DNA of 46,310 nt from an uncultured Eubacteriales bacterium (GCA_934464615.1 CAKSKA010000014.1:1-46310); one strand, 5' to 3'. Counted from the stretch's first letter, positions 1 to 9,684 are shown. Notes: generated from the letters alone by a model not told the origin. Numbers and translations: made by a program.

Positions 1-583
1 ACTCTGTGCGCGCCTTGGATATAGCAGTGTTCATTTGTTCGGTACTTACATCACCCGGCTCGCCTTTGTCGCCTTTTTCACCCTTATCTCCTTTAAATTC
101 ACCGCTGTCTTTTGCCTCTTCTAAAGCTTGTAATGCTTTATCTACATTTTCTAGTGCCCTGTTAAGGGTTGAAAATTCATTAGAACTTACAATTGCTTTA
201 TCGCTACAAGCAGTTGCTGTAACTTCAATAAAAAAAGTTACAGTCGACAAGAGGGAAGACTGATTATAAAGTGCTACATCAGCCTTCATTCTTCCAGGAA
301 CGGCTAACGCTTGTTCTGTCAGTTCAACGTAAACCTTGCCGTCTTTAACGCATCCATCATTAAAGACGGCTGTTCCGTCCGGTTTAGTACACCTAAACCG
401 CGGTATTGTTTCGTCAGAAACCGTGTAAGACTTTCCTGATTTTGTTATTGTTATACAAAGATATCGGGATTCTTTATCATTCTGCTTTGCTTCGACGTAC
501 AAATGAGATAGTCCGCCAGCAACGTCAAGTGTTATTGATCTGACATATGATAAATCTTTAATATCGCTAAATTGTAATGCCAT
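1..583 (-). CDS. Baseplate upper protein (BppU-like), C-terminus off the left edge
   Basis: This reading frame starts at an ATG at 583 with a good AGGAGG site just upstream and runs off the left edge, so only about 194 residues are visible. The first ~115 residues are a beta-rich domain resembling the N-terminal domain of BppU-type baseplate proteins, which attach receptor-binding proteins to the tail tip. A helical segment follows, then a short collagen-like stretch of Gly-X-Y triplets (about residues 167-182, GDKGEKGDKGEPG) that normally leads into a trimeric fibre. It is the last visible gene of the tail operon, 16 bases after the gene at 600-2588. The domain match is by eye. The collagen-like repeat is directly visible. 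Confidence 0.75.
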   Translation of the reverse strand, partial: MALQFSDIKDLSYVRSITLDVAGGLSHLYVEAKQNDKESRYLCITITKSGKSYTVSDETIPRFRCTKPDGTAVFNDGCVKDGKVYVELTEQALAVPGRMKADVALYNQSSLLSTVTFFIEVTATACSDKAIVSSNEFSTLNRALENVDKALQALEEAKDSGEFKGDKGEKGDKGEPGDVSTEQMNTAISKARTE

Positions 584-599
584 ATTTACATCCTCCTTG

Positions 600-2588
600 T
601 TATTTTAATATCCACTCGGTCCAAGTACTCTCGCATGCAATATACGATCTAATATATACATTGCAACCACTCGTTATGGCAGTATACCGTTGGATAACAT
701 TGCTTTTATCCGTTAATACCTCCAGAAAGCCTGCAGCCACAATTGGAGCGTTTAATGAGGGAAACACGGGATCATAAGAATAAATGCCGCCAGTTTTAAT
801 AGAGTCAAAACTTTCGCCGTCCAATCTTTTAACAAATCCTAAAACAATTGCACCATTCATAAATACATCCCCAACGACGTCAAGAGCGCCCTGAGGATTT
901 TTGTTGTTAATTCCAATTCTCTTTTTCCGTATTGAAAAATGTGGAGTTCCAGGTCCGATAACAATATATTCATTAAATACACTGCCTTCGCGGCATTGAT
1001 CTTGTATCTGAATATGGAAGTCCCAAGAGCAATTTGTATCAAGTGAAATTAATTCTGTACAATTAAAATTGAATGTTGTGCCGGATTGAGACATACTTGA
1101 AAGGATTGAAACATAATCTTCCCAAACATCTGAATTTGTTCGCTTGTATCTATACTTTGCGCTGTATACGCTATTATGATTGATATCGTCAATTATTACC
1201 TTTGATAAGGAACCGGTAAATGATAGCTGAATATTATTATCAATGTCATTTTCTCGACGAAGTGTATAAGATGTTATTTTTGGGGCGGAATAGTTTATAA
1301 CTTCTATTATTTTACTAGCCGTGGCTACATAACCGCGGCTATCTTTAACTGTTACAGTACAAACTAACATGCCCGAACTATTAACAGAGCCAAGGGGTAT
1401 AGATGTAGTTGAACTCTCCTTTGAGTTGTTGCCTATTACCGCACTATATGATGATATAGTAGAGCCATTGTTTGCGGTTGCCTCATCACAAGATATAACA
1501 AGTTTAGAAAAATCTTTAATCAAATATTGGCTATCTCCGGTTAAATAAACGGTATAGATATTATTATCAACATAATTAAATCCTGTAAAGGTTGGTGCAG
1601 AGTTTTCGGCAGAAGTTAAGATTGACACGGCGCAAGAAGATATAGAACCTATTTGTGTCAAACAAGATGAATCGGAATATGTCAAAAGTTGCAAAGTCGC
1701 ATCTAAGGTTTGAACATTTGACATTGCGGCTAAAAGCGAGGTTTTTTGTTCTGTTGTTAATGTGATGGTGCGCTCTTCCGTTCCGATATCCCAATTTATT
1801 TCAGATGTAGAAAACACTAACTGTGAACCGGCCTTTAAATGCAGTTTATGGTAGTACGAGTTATCATATACTGATATATTTACAACAATATTTACAGTAC
1901 TTGCATCGGCAATTATTGCAAGTGCAGAATTCAGTATAGAAGCCCCAAGTGTTTTAATGTATTGTACTTCTGAGGTTCCCCATAATTGATTATTTGTTTT
2001 TCTGGAACGAAATTTTACACTATATGTATTGTTCGGTGTAAGCCCGTAAATTGTCCCGGATTCACCACAATCAATCCATGTTGAGCCATTATTAATACTA
2101 TATTGTATTCGATCCGTTTCAACATTTGTGGATATAGAAAAATCAAAACTGGCGGACGTTACATTCGAGTATGTAAATGAAATGATTGGAGCATCTCTGT
2201 CGATCTTTGTGAGTGTCACAGGAAATGTCTGAGTGGAAAAAGTAATGTTTTCGTTATTTGTGTTAGTATAAGCGTAAACATTAATCGATAATTCACCGTT
2301 TTCATTATGATATAATTTCAACGATCTTGTATTTCCGACCTGAGTATATGAATTATAGGTGATTTTTTGGTTTACCGTTATTTGACTTTCTGTCCATCCT
2401 TGCCCATCTACACCAATAAATAATTTACCTTGACCGTATGTAGTATATCCAGTATTTGTTCTCCACATTTGGACATATATAGATGCATCATTACAGTTAT
2501 TTATTGTATCGATGAAATCTTCTTGCAATATTATTCTGGCTCGGACATAATTTGCTACCCAAATGTCATTTGAAACGAACGTTGCCAT
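600..2588 (-). CDS. Phage tail/receptor-binding structural protein (DUF859-like)
   Basis: A 662-residue protein in the tail-tip module. The N-terminal ~130 residues are beta-rich. A fibronectin type III-like segment follows at about residues 130-215, and further beta-sandwich segments lie between 215 and 540. The last ~110 residues contain a GINNKNPQGALDVVGDV motif followed by a knob-like tail typical of DUF859 proteins and pyocin-knob fibre ends of streptococcal and clostridial siphophages. Proteins of this kind form fibres or minor tail parts that contact the host surface. The start is the ATG at 2588, with AGGA upstream. It lies 13 bases after the tail-associated protein gene in the same operon. 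Host specificity cannot be read from the sequence. Confidence 0.7.
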   Translation of the reverse strand: MATFVSNDIWVANYVRARIILQEDFIDTINNCNDASIYVQMWRTNTGYTTYGQGKLFIGVDGQGWTESQITVNQKITYNSYTQVGNTRSLKLYHNENGELSINVYAYTNTNNENITFSTQTFPVTLTKIDRDAPIISFTYSNVTSASFDFSISTNVETDRIQYSINNGSTWIDCGESGTIYGLTPNNTYSVKFRSRKTNNQLWGTSEVQYIKTLGASILNSALAIIADASTVNIVVNISVYDNSYYHKLHLKAGSQLVFSTSEINWDIGTEERTITLTTEQKTSLLAAMSNVQTLDATLQLLTYSDSSCLTQIGSISSCAVSILTSAENSAPTFTGFNYVDNNIYTVYLTGDSQYLIKDFSKLVISCDEATANNGSTISSYSAVIGNNSKESSTTSIPLGSVNSSGMLVCTVTVKDSRGYVATASKIIEVINYSAPKITSYTLRRENDIDNNIQLSFTGSLSKVIIDDINHNSVYSAKYRYKRTNSDVWEDYVSILSSMSQSGTTFNFNCTELISLDTNCSWDFHIQIQDQCREGSVFNEYIVIGPGTPHFSIRKKRIGINNKNPQGALDVVGDVFMNGAIVLGFVKRLDGESFDSIKTGGIYSYDPVFPSLNAPIVAAGFLEVLTDKSNVIQRYTAITSGCNVYIRSYIACESTWTEWILK

Positions 2589-2601
2589 AATATTCCTCCA
2601 A

Positions 2602-4839
2602 TTAATCGAGCACGATTATATCAATTCCGTCAGTACACGGCTTAAACATAGTTTTTGAACTGCCAACAAATTTTGTTGTACCTTTTAATGTCATTTCATT
2701 TACCATAGCTTCATCTTCAGTAATGCGAACACTATCATCATAAGTACCCTGATTATTCCTACGTTGTACTCTAAATGCATCGTTTGAAATATTTGTTGCT
2801 ACGGAACTATCGCTTTTAATTACGCGAATTCCATTTTTATCAATTTTAACTTCTGTTGTGTAGATCTCGTTGTGTGATGGTTGCCATACTATAGGAGCGA
2901 ATGACATTCCTTCAACAAGAATCATGTCAGCAACATACATATAATTTTTTGTAGACGAAATTAGAATAGTTAGGTCGGTAGATGATAAAGAGGGAATAGC
3001 TACAAAAAACTCCAACCATTGCTTTTGCGCAGCAGTTTCTTGAAAGACTATTTCTGTTGTATCTCCGTGAATAACTTTTATAAACCCAGTGTATTGAGCA
3101 TATGACTTTTTAATACGAACGGAAAAACTATATGCACTTCCAACGATTAAATTATGAACTGTTTGCGATAGAGTTGAATCTTCCCCAAGTCTAAAGCAAC
3201 ACCCAGAAGTAGTTGATGAATCTTCTATGGCTTGCACCGTACCTGTATGAATCCAATCATCAGAAACGCCGTTCATGCCACTCGAATTTATAATACTATT
3301 TATTCCACCCCTATAGGTTCTTTGAACAGAATATGTGAGCCCAGCAATAGAGTTTTTCAAAGAATTAATTTGTTCCTCTGTGTATTCATTATTGTCAGAA
3401 ATTGTTTTTGCTAAATGAGTTATTTGTGAAGTTAACCCTTCGGCAGTTGCTTGAAATGTTGCGGCTATTTTATTAATTGTTCCGTTTACCTCATTAATAA
3501 TAGAATCCGTATAACTTTGGCTAATTGATGAACCCTGTACACTATCTGCCCGTAGCAACGATCCCTCGAGCACACCGACACGAATAAAATCTGCAACGAA
3601 AGATCCATCGTAGGTCATAGCAATAGTGTATCTGGTCGTATCGCCGATATTGCCTGCCCCCGTTGAACTATGTCCGAGTCCGGCCAGATTCCAACGCCAA
3701 ACATTTGTCGCGGTTTCGACGTTTGGAGTATCCATTATCAATATTTCTTGCGGTTGTTCAGCAGGGCGGAAGACAACATAACCGCCACTGTTGCCGGTTA
3801 TAGCTTGTGTTGCTTTTAGAATAGCGTTATTTAGCGTCTTAACCGTATGATCTATTTCACTATTTATTGATGATGAAATATTACCAATAGTTGTTGATAT
3901 AGTTGACGGTACACATGACAGTGTTATTACATTTCTTTGAGGTTCCTCAGGGTATTCCTTGTATTGGACAATGCGATGTTGTACCTTAATGTTATGTTGC
4001 CTGTCGATTAACATTACTGCCTTGTGTAGTTTGAATTTTAAAAAGCTGTATTCCGTTTTCATTTTTGCGAGATCAACAACATCGCACTCATATGATCGAA
4101 CCGGAAAAGCGAGGGCCTTTAATTTCTCTATAGTATCTTTAAGAAGATTCTCTTTTACAGTGTATCTATCATCTGACCAATAACCGCAAATGATTTTGTT
4201 CGAGTATTCGAAATTCTCAACATATTCTTTGCCATCATTGATATCAGCAAACGAAAGCCCATCTTTACCCCATGCGTATAGCCGAGTTATGAAATTAAGA
4301 GTATCGCCTTGAAATGAAATATTTCTCAAATTTAATTCATCTGTCACATATTCCCCGGTAACTTCTGCAAAATTTTTAGGATATACCTTTAACTGCTTTT
4401 TGACGAGGCTCCATTCGAGAAAAACGCCGTATGTTGACATACTGCTTATAATAACATCATAATCAGTGCAAAAATCAAAAGACGTTGTACGTCGTATAGA
4501 GGTAATATTTCCATCTATGACTTTCCAGCCTTCAGGCAGGTGTGAATAAAGTAACTCCGAAAGAGTGACGCTTTCCGAGCAATAATTCTTATATATCTTC
4601 CTTTTTAAAAAATCGAAATTTAAATCACATTCGATTGTCCCGTTTTTAACCTTCTTCACTATGAATTTGTTATCACCATATTCAAGTTCACATTCTTCCG
4701 AAATCAGATTGTACAAAGGGTGCCCCACAGGAATATCAAATGACAGCCTTATATTTCCATCTGATTTATGGAGAAGGTAAAAATTTTCTATTCCGGTAAG
4801 TGGATAAAATTCCCCTGTATTGTAAAAAAAACGAAGCAT
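2602..4839 (-). CDS. Tail-associated minor structural protein (prophage endopeptidase tail family)
   Basis: About 745 residues. The N-terminal ~350 residues look like the 'phage minor structural protein, N-terminal region' family (Tal-like, gp27/gp44-type hub domains), which forms the tip hub below the distal tail protein. The C-terminal half has helices (about 360-480) and then carbohydrate-binding-like beta segments (about 500-640). An open frame continues upstream to 4956, but I chose the ATG at 4839 because AAGGAGA sits 8 bases before it and the upstream part would overlap the preceding gene by over 100 bases. Whether it has peptidase activity cannot be told; I see no obvious catalytic motif. 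Confidence 0.75.
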   Translation of the reverse strand: MLRFFYNTGEFYPLTGIENFYLLHKSDGNIRLSFDIPVGHPLYNLISEECELEYGDNKFIVKKVKNGTIECDLNFDFLKRKIYKNYCSESVTLSELLYSHLPEGWKVIDGNITSIRRTTSFDFCTDYDVIISSMSTYGVFLEWSLVKKQLKVYPKNFAEVTGEYVTDELNLRNISFQGDTLNFITRLYAWGKDGLSFADINDGKEYVENFEYSNKIICGYWSDDRYTVKENLLKDTIEKLKALAFPVRSYECDVVDLAKMKTEYSFLKFKLHKAVMLIDRQHNIKVQHRIVQYKEYPEEPQRNVITLSCVPSTISTTIGNISSSINSEIDHTVKTLNNAILKATQAITGNSGGYVVFRPAEQPQEILIMDTPNVETATNVWRWNLAGLGHSSTGAGNIGDTTRYTIAMTYDGSFVADFIRVGVLEGSLLRADSVQGSSISQSYTDSIINEVNGTINKIAATFQATAEGLTSQITHLAKTISDNNEYTEEQINSLKNSIAGLTYSVQRTYRGGINSIINSSGMNGVSDDWIHTGTVQAIEDSSTTSGCCFRLGEDSTLSQTVHNLIVGSAYSFSVRIKKSYAQYTGFIKVIHGDTTEIVFQETAAQKQWLEFFVAIPSLSSTDLTILISSTKNYMYVADMILVEGMSFAPIVWQPSHNEIYTTEVKIDKNGIRVIKSDSSVATNISNDAFRVQRRNNQGTYDDSVRITEDEAMVNEMTLKGTTKFVGSSKTMFKPCTDGIDIIVLD

Positions 4840-4853
4840 AACTATGTTTCTCC

Positions 4854-5513
4854 TTACAAATAAATAGGATAGTATTGTACTATTACAGTAGCACCCTCTG
4901 TAATGGAAATTGTGTTGTTTCCAGGGTTTAATTTCGGGAAGTCGGTCATATCGCAATCAATAAACTTATTAGCTCCATTTTGCAATACAACTTTCTTGAT
5001 TCCATCAATTATTATTTCACCAGATATATTATTAATAGATATACCGTTTACTGTAATGCTGTCCTTTTCTGTGTTAATAATAAAACGGCACTCTGTTTCA
5101 TAATTCCCATTGACAAAAATGTCAGATGTTTCCGTAAAAATATAACTTTCTAAGGGACCGTGTCTAAAGCCAATTAAAGAAAAAGAATTTTGCTCTATCC
5201 AATCAGCTTTTGTTACCGATGTGCCAGTTGAAACTAAAACACAGTAATAATAGAATCCATCTGGCAGCAATAATTCGGCTTCATTATGCAAAGTAGCAGT
5301 AAAATTAGACATGTTTCTTATAGCATCGTGCGTGTCCTGCCCATGAAAATCAAATTTTAGCGTAATTTTTCTTAATCTTGCTCTATTCGTAAGACGTATT
5401 GGAATCAAAGTTGACGGTGGAAGAAAATAAGTATTCTCTAGTTCACATCCACTCACACTATAACTTAATAAATATGCACCATATATTTCGGGATCTAAAC
5501 CATTAATTTTCAC
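4854..5513 (-). CDS. Distal tail protein (Dit-like)
   Basis: A 219-residue protein between the tape measure and the tail hub, the usual place for Dit (Sipho_tail family). Dit hexamers join the tail tube to the baseplate hub. The N-terminus (MKINGLDPEIYGAYLLSYSV) and the following beta-rich region fit a Dit N-terminal domain. The C-terminal ~90 residues (VNGISINNISGEIIIDG and onward) resemble the galectin-like or outer domain of Dit proteins and end with the NPGNNTISI-type strand common in tail proteins. It starts directly after the tape-measure stop, so it is probably translationally coupled. The assignment rests on position and general character. Confidence 0.7.
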   Translation of the reverse strand: MKINGLDPEIYGAYLLSYSVSGCELENTYFLPPSTLIPIRLTNRARLRKITLKFDFHGQDTHDAIRNMSNFTATLHNEAELLLPDGFYYYCVLVSTGTSVTKADWIEQNSFSLIGFRHGPLESYIFTETSDIFVNGNYETECRFIINTEKDSITVNGISINNISGEIIIDGIKKVVLQNGANKFIDCDMTDFPKLNPGNNTISITEGATVIVQYYPIYL

Positions 5514-8378
5514 TCATTTTCCCTCCCAATCAATTTCTTTTGCCACTTCGGGCGCTAAAATAGATCCAACTTTTTGTTTATCAAGATAAACATCTCCTTT
5601 GAGAATCCTTTTTTCATCGGAACTTTCTTCAGAATTTGAGCTGTTAACGCCTTCGGAATTATTTGTAATTATTTCAGATTTTGCTGCCGAAGTTCTTGCA
5701 ACATAATTATTATCATCATCAACAACCGTTGATAAATGCCTTACGGCGCTTCCGATATCAATATCCTTGAATATATCATCAGGTGGAACGTAAAATTCTG
5801 TATCGGCGATTTCCTTAGCCAAATTTGTCATACTGCCGATTGCCGTCTGCGCTTCGTTGTCTATGCCTTCAGCAAGACCGAGCACTAGGTTTTTACCGAT
5901 AACATTTTCAAACAGCGTTGATGGAGAATGTATGCCGAAAAAATCTTTAATTCCGTCTACAATACCGCCAAAGAATCCCTTGATTTTATTCCAAATCCAG
6001 TCCTTGACGTTCTTAATGCCTTCCCATAATCCCTTAATAAGATTTTCGCCTATATCCTTAAATTTAGAAACGCCGTCTTTAAAGGCATTTACTAACGCAG
6101 ATATAATTTGTGGAACAGCTTTTACCAGCTGAACAATTATTGTCGGCAAAGCCTTAATTAAAGACATAAATAAATCTATACCAGACTGAATGAGCAGCGG
6201 AATATTATCAAGCAATGCCGAAATAATGCTTGAAATAATTTCTGGTATAGCCGAAACCAACGCGACGATGATGTCAGGCAATGCTCCGATTAATGAAGTC
6301 AACAAGTCAATGCCGCACTGAATAATCAACGGTATCGAGTCTATAAGAGCCTGTATAATCGAATTGATGATTTGCGGCAGTACGGCTACGATAGTAATTA
6401 TAATTTGCGGTAAGGCTTTAACCAAAGAAACAAGAAGCTCTATTCCGCACTCTATCAATAACGGTATCATTCCTACAAGGGTACTAATGATAGAGCCAAT
6501 AATTACCGGCAACACATTAACGATTGCGTAGATTATATCAGGCAAAGCCTGAACCAAAGAAACAAGAAGCTTAACACCGCAGTCCACAATAAGCGGTATT
6601 AAATCAAGTAAAGCCGCTATAATTCCGTTAATTATGCTCGGCAAAGCTAAAGCAATGGTGTTTATAATGTCCGGAAGAGCCTGCACCAGCGCAGTAAGTA
6701 AGGTTATTCCACACTCAATTATTTGAGGAATTAAAGCGGTCAGACCGTCAACTATACTTTGTATAAGCGCAGGAAGAACATCTATAATAGAAACTATAAT
6801 GTCCGGAAGAGCCGCGGCTAATGTTGTGACAACCTGCGTTATCGCATCTAACAAAAGCGGAACATTCTCAACTATTGTGTTTATAATTAGCTGCATTATT
6901 TCAGGCAGCTTGCTAACCAAATTTTGAATAATGTCCGGTAAGGCTCCTACAAGCGCTTGTACCAAGCCAATAGCTGCTTCAATAATGATAGGTATTGCTG
7001 TTGTTATAAAGTCTGCAATAGAATCTACGGAGTCCAAAATAATGTTAATTATGGAATCCAGCAATTCAGGTAACGCTTGAACTATGGAAGTGACAACCTG
7101 CGTTATCGCATCTAAGAGCGTAGGAAGCGAATCAAGAATTCCGTATATAATCGAATTTATTATTTCGGGTATTCTATCGCTTAAATACGGTATTGCTGCA
7201 ATTATTCCACCGGTTAACCCCTCTATAAGAGATATTCCGACATCAATAAGGGTGGGAATACTGTCTACAATCGTTTCTGCGCAAGCGGTGATACAATCAG
7301 CTATTGCCGGTATTAAAGCCGGCAAGGCTGTTGCCAACCCGCTTGCAAAAGTCTGTACCATATTAATTGCCAATTCCGCAATCATCGGTAGGCTATCCAC
7401 AATATAATCTATTGCGGTCATTACGATTTGCGAAAGCGTTGAGAATATAGCGGGCATTCCAGCCATAACGCCGTCAAGCAGCGTTTTTGCGCAATCAAGC
7501 ATTTTAGGGAGTAATTCCGAAACAAGCTTAGGCAACGATTCCGTTATTGTAGGAATAAGCGAATCTATTGCTTTTGGAATCGTTGTAATTATTTGCGTAA
7601 TAACAGGAATTAAATTGTTTAGGGCCGCTGTTGCACTTTCTACAAGCTTAGTCATTAAAGCGGAAATATCCGCATTTTTATCACCAAAGCCGGTTATAAG
7701 ATTATCCCATGCAGCCTTAGTCATATTCATAGAGCCCTGAATAGTGCTGCTTGCTTCTTCCGCCGATGTTCCTGTAATACCCAATTCCGTTTGCACGATG
7801 TGTATTGCATCTACAATATCGGCAAAACTGGAAATATCATACTTAATACCTGATATTTTTTCGGCGTCCTCAAGAAGTCTTTGCATTTCTTCTTTTGTGC
7901 CGCCGTAACCGAGTTTGAGGTTATCAAGCATTGTATAATTCTGTTTCGCAAATCCTTGATATGCGTGCTGAATATCCGCCATTGCGGTACCCATTTTGTT
8001 GGCGTTATCAGACATATCAATTATTGCGGAATCGGCCTTTTGTGCCGCCTTGTCAGTATCGTTTCCTAAGCTCTGCAGGAGCGAAGCAGAAAACGAAGTT
8101 GCAAGGCTCATATAATCGTTTGCGGATATCTGCGCTGTTTTATAGGCTATATCCGCATATCCGATCATTTTATTGGCGCTGTCTTTATATAGGGTTTCTA
8201 TACCGCCGACTAACTGCTCGTATTCGCCATAACTGTCTACGGCAGCCTTTGTCAGAGTGCCTACTGCCGCCGTAGCCGTAGCAACACCGGCAATGGCGGC
8301 TTTACCAAGTTTAGCAAGACCTGTTTTTAGTCCACTGCTATCAAGTTCGGTATCTATAAGTACCGAGCCGTCAGCCAT
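5514..8378 (-). CDS. Tail tape measure protein with 44-residue hydrophobic repeats
   Basis: About 954 residues. The tape measure protein sets tail length and is threaded through the tail tube. The N-terminal ~240 residues (AVDSYGEYEQLVGGIETLY, then Ala/Ser-rich helices with an MSLATSFSASL segment) match the TP901-type tape-measure core. From about residue 350 to 765 the protein consists of tandem ~44-residue units of the form ALPDII...LPxII...IPLLIxCGIxLLxSLV. The C-terminus has an amphipathic WEGIKNVKDWIWNKIKGFF segment followed by a GIHSPS motif typical of tape measures. The start is the ATG at 8378 with AAGGAGTG upstream; a longer GTG start at 8387 overlaps that ribosome binding site and is less likely. 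Confidence 0.93.
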   Translation of the reverse strand: MADGSVLIDTELDSSGLKTGLAKLGKAAIAGVATATAAVGTLTKAAVDSYGEYEQLVGGIETLYKDSANKMIGYADIAYKTAQISANDYMSLATSFSASLLQSLGNDTDKAAQKADSAIIDMSDNANKMGTAMADIQHAYQGFAKQNYTMLDNLKLGYGGTKEEMQRLLEDAEKISGIKYDISSFADIVDAIHIVQTELGITGTSAEEASSTIQGSMNMTKAAWDNLITGFGDKNADISALMTKLVESATAALNNLIPVITQIITTIPKAIDSLIPTITESLPKLVSELLPKMLDCAKTLLDGVMAGMPAIFSTLSQIVMTAIDYIVDSLPMIAELAINMVQTFASGLATALPALIPAIADCITACAETIVDSIPTLIDVGISLIEGLTGGIIAAIPYLSDRIPEIINSIIYGILDSLPTLLDAITQVVTSIVQALPELLDSIINIILDSVDSIADFITTAIPIIIEAAIGLVQALVGALPDIIQNLVSKLPEIMQLIINTIVENVPLLLDAITQVVTTLAAALPDIIVSIIDVLPALIQSIVDGLTALIPQIIECGITLLTALVQALPDIINTIALALPSIINGIIAALLDLIPLIVDCGVKLLVSLVQALPDIIYAIVNVLPVIIGSIISTLVGMIPLLIECGIELLVSLVKALPQIIITIVAVLPQIINSIIQALIDSIPLIIQCGIDLLTSLIGALPDIIVALVSAIPEIISSIISALLDNIPLLIQSGIDLFMSLIKALPTIIVQLVKAVPQIISALVNAFKDGVSKFKDIGENLIKGLWEGIKNVKDWIWNKIKGFFGGIVDGIKDFFGIHSPSTLFENVIGKNLVLGLAEGIDNEAQTAIGSMTNLAKEIADTEFYVPPDDIFKDIDIGSAVRHLSTVVDDDNNYVARTSAAKSEIITNNSEGVNSSNSEESSDEKRILKGDVYLDKQKVGSILAPEVAKEIDWEGK
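6080..7335 (-). repeat. Tandem 132-bp coding repeats in the tape measure gene
   Basis: About nine to ten degenerate copies of a 132-bp unit lie head to tail inside the tape-measure gene. Each unit encodes ~44 residues with landmarks ALPDII, LPxII and IPLLIxCGI in fixed spacing. The middle copies are the most regular; copies at both ends are more divergent. The protein pattern is better conserved than the DNA. Forty-four is four times eleven, compatible with an 11-residue helical periodicity. Confidence 0.85.
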
Positions 8379-8448
8379 ACAAATCACTCCTTTTTATCTG
8401 ACATAAAATCAGTCTTAAATGATTCGCACGGCTCAATGGCTCAATGTG

Positions 8449-8637
8449 CTATTTATTTGAATTTAAAATTTGTTCACCGTCTTTTATGACGAGTTCAAAT
8501 ACCCTGTGGCAACCTCTCGTACATTTCTGATGAATGCCGTTACAATTTGCGCTGTTGTCATATATTGTAGTTTTAGCACCGCAATAAGGGCAAACCGCCC
8601 ATTTGGTTTTAGTGGGTGGTAAGTTGATATTGCTCAT
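8449..8637 (-). CDS. Small zinc-ribbon protein
   Basis: A 62-residue protein with CPYCG at residues 16-20 and a second pair (CTRGC) near residues 39-43, a four-cysteine zinc ribbon. A histidine follows directly. It overlaps the Gp15 gene by 4 bases (ATGA), so it belongs to the tail operon between the chaperones and the tape measure. Small Com-like or zinc-ribbon proteins occur here in related phages, but no function is established. It could bind nucleic acid or assist assembly. Confidence 0.75.
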   Translation of the reverse strand: MSNINLPPTKTKWAVCPYCGAKTTIYDNSANCNGIHQKCTRGCHRVFELVIKDGEQILNSNK

Positions 8638-9239
8638 TTAATTCCGCCTCCGAGTACGGCGCCTATCCTTGCAGCTTTTTCCTCAACCGTTAGATGTTCG
8701 GGTAGAGCATATAAAGCTTGAAGCTTTAAAATCCTGTTCCTTTCCTTATTATCTTTTATGGATGTGGCGTCGGTGGCTCTGTAACCCATAATTTTAACGA
8801 ATTCGCAATCAGAAGGTAATCCGTTAAACAATGCCTTGAATTTCCACCAATGCAGATAATCTATTTCGTTTAAATCGATATTGTACGCACTGACGAAAGC
8901 GGCATAAATATAGGCATCGTCGCATTCAAAGTCATAAACCTTTTTCTTGTTTTTAACGGTCCTTCTGACCGCTTTTTGTTTGCGTGTTTCCTGCTTACCG
9001 CACCTATAAAAATCAATAATCGAATTTATAACTTCCTCGGTTATTCTTTCGGGTGTTTCCTCAACGAAAAACAAATTTATCATTTCTTCCATTTTTCGCC
9101 TGTCACTCAAGGAGTTGTCAGACAAAAGCATTTCAAAAAGTATAAATGTTCTGAAATTTGTTGAAATGGGAAACTCTTTGTTATCAATCGTTACGGTTTG
9201 CGGCAATTCGTCTATAAGAATGTTAGCGGTTTCGGTCAT
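8634..9239 (-). CDS. Gp15 family tail assembly protein
   Basis: A 201-residue protein of the bacteriophage Gp15 family, recognisable by the LHWWKFKALFNGLPSD segment near residues 132-148 and the following IMGYRATD. Its position just before the tape measure gene is that of the second tail assembly chaperone (lambda gpT-like). Its ATG overlaps the stop of the upstream chaperone as AATGA, directly after a run of six A residues. It may therefore be made both from its own start and as a frameshift fusion with the upstream protein. Confidence 0.85.
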   Translation of the reverse strand: MTETANILIDELPQTVTIDNKEFPISTNFRTFILFEMLLSDNSLSDRRKMEEMINLFFVEETPERITEEVINSIIDFYRCGKQETRKQKAVRRTVKNKKKVYDFECDDAYIYAAFVSAYNIDLNEIDYLHWWKFKALFNGLPSDCEFVKIMGYRATDATSIKDNKERNRILKLQALYALPEHLTVEEKAARIGAVLGGGIK

Positions 9240-9664
9240 TTTTTCTTGGCGGACGCTCTGCGCTGTGCTCTATTTGCATAAGACGAAGTAAGGGCTTCTC
9301 TTTTGTTTAAAACATTTTCTTTTTGCTTTTTCACAAAATCGAGAAAACTCATATATGCTTCTAAGCATAAGTTGACACTTTTTTTGCTACCCAAGATTTT
9401 ATTTGACGAGCCCTCGCCGAATAGGCGGTCAAATGTTTCCGAAAACCATTCAAACTGGGCTTTTAATATTTCAGACTGTTTTCCGACTTTCGGGAGTTTC
9501 TTTTCTTTTTCGCCCATTGTTTCAAATGTTTTTTCGTATCTTTCCGATGTATCAAGATCGGTAATATCAAATTCAACCTCAAAATCGTTGTATTTCCAAA
9601 CTATTGAATTTGTTTCGGCAGAAACCGAATCGGTGTTTGCAATGTTTTCTGTATTTTGGCTCAT
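9236..9664 (-). CDS. Tail assembly chaperone (gpG-like)
   Basis: A 142-residue protein, mainly helical and charged, ending in NRAQRRASAKKK. It lies between the tail tube gene and Gp15, the usual place for the first tail assembly chaperone, which binds the tape measure while the tube polymerises. The last codons are AAG AAA AAA TGA, and a -1 slip there would enter the Gp15 frame at its own ATG. A terminator separates it from the tail tube gene, so read-through or a local promoter must supply its expression, consistent with low chaperone demand. Confidence 0.7.
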   Translation of the reverse strand: MSQNTENIANTDSVSAETNSIVWKYNDFEVEFDITDLDTSERYEKTFETMGEKEKKLPKVGKQSEILKAQFEWFSETFDRLFGEGSSNKILGSKKSVNLCLEAYMSFLDFVKKQKENVLNKREALTSSYANRAQRRASAKKK

Positions 9665-9684
9665 AGGCTCATATCCTTTCTATG

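Noticed and set aside
1..583. 85-residue plus-strand frame at the left edge
   Set aside because: It is antisense to the baseplate gene; its Pro/Ser repeats are the reverse reading of the collagen-like Gly-X-Y triplets.
6080..7335. Regular spaced repeats that could look like a CRISPR array
   Set aside because: The repeats are in frame, have a 132-bp unit, vary in sequence without constant repeat/unique spacer structure, and encode a continuous tape-measure helix pattern.
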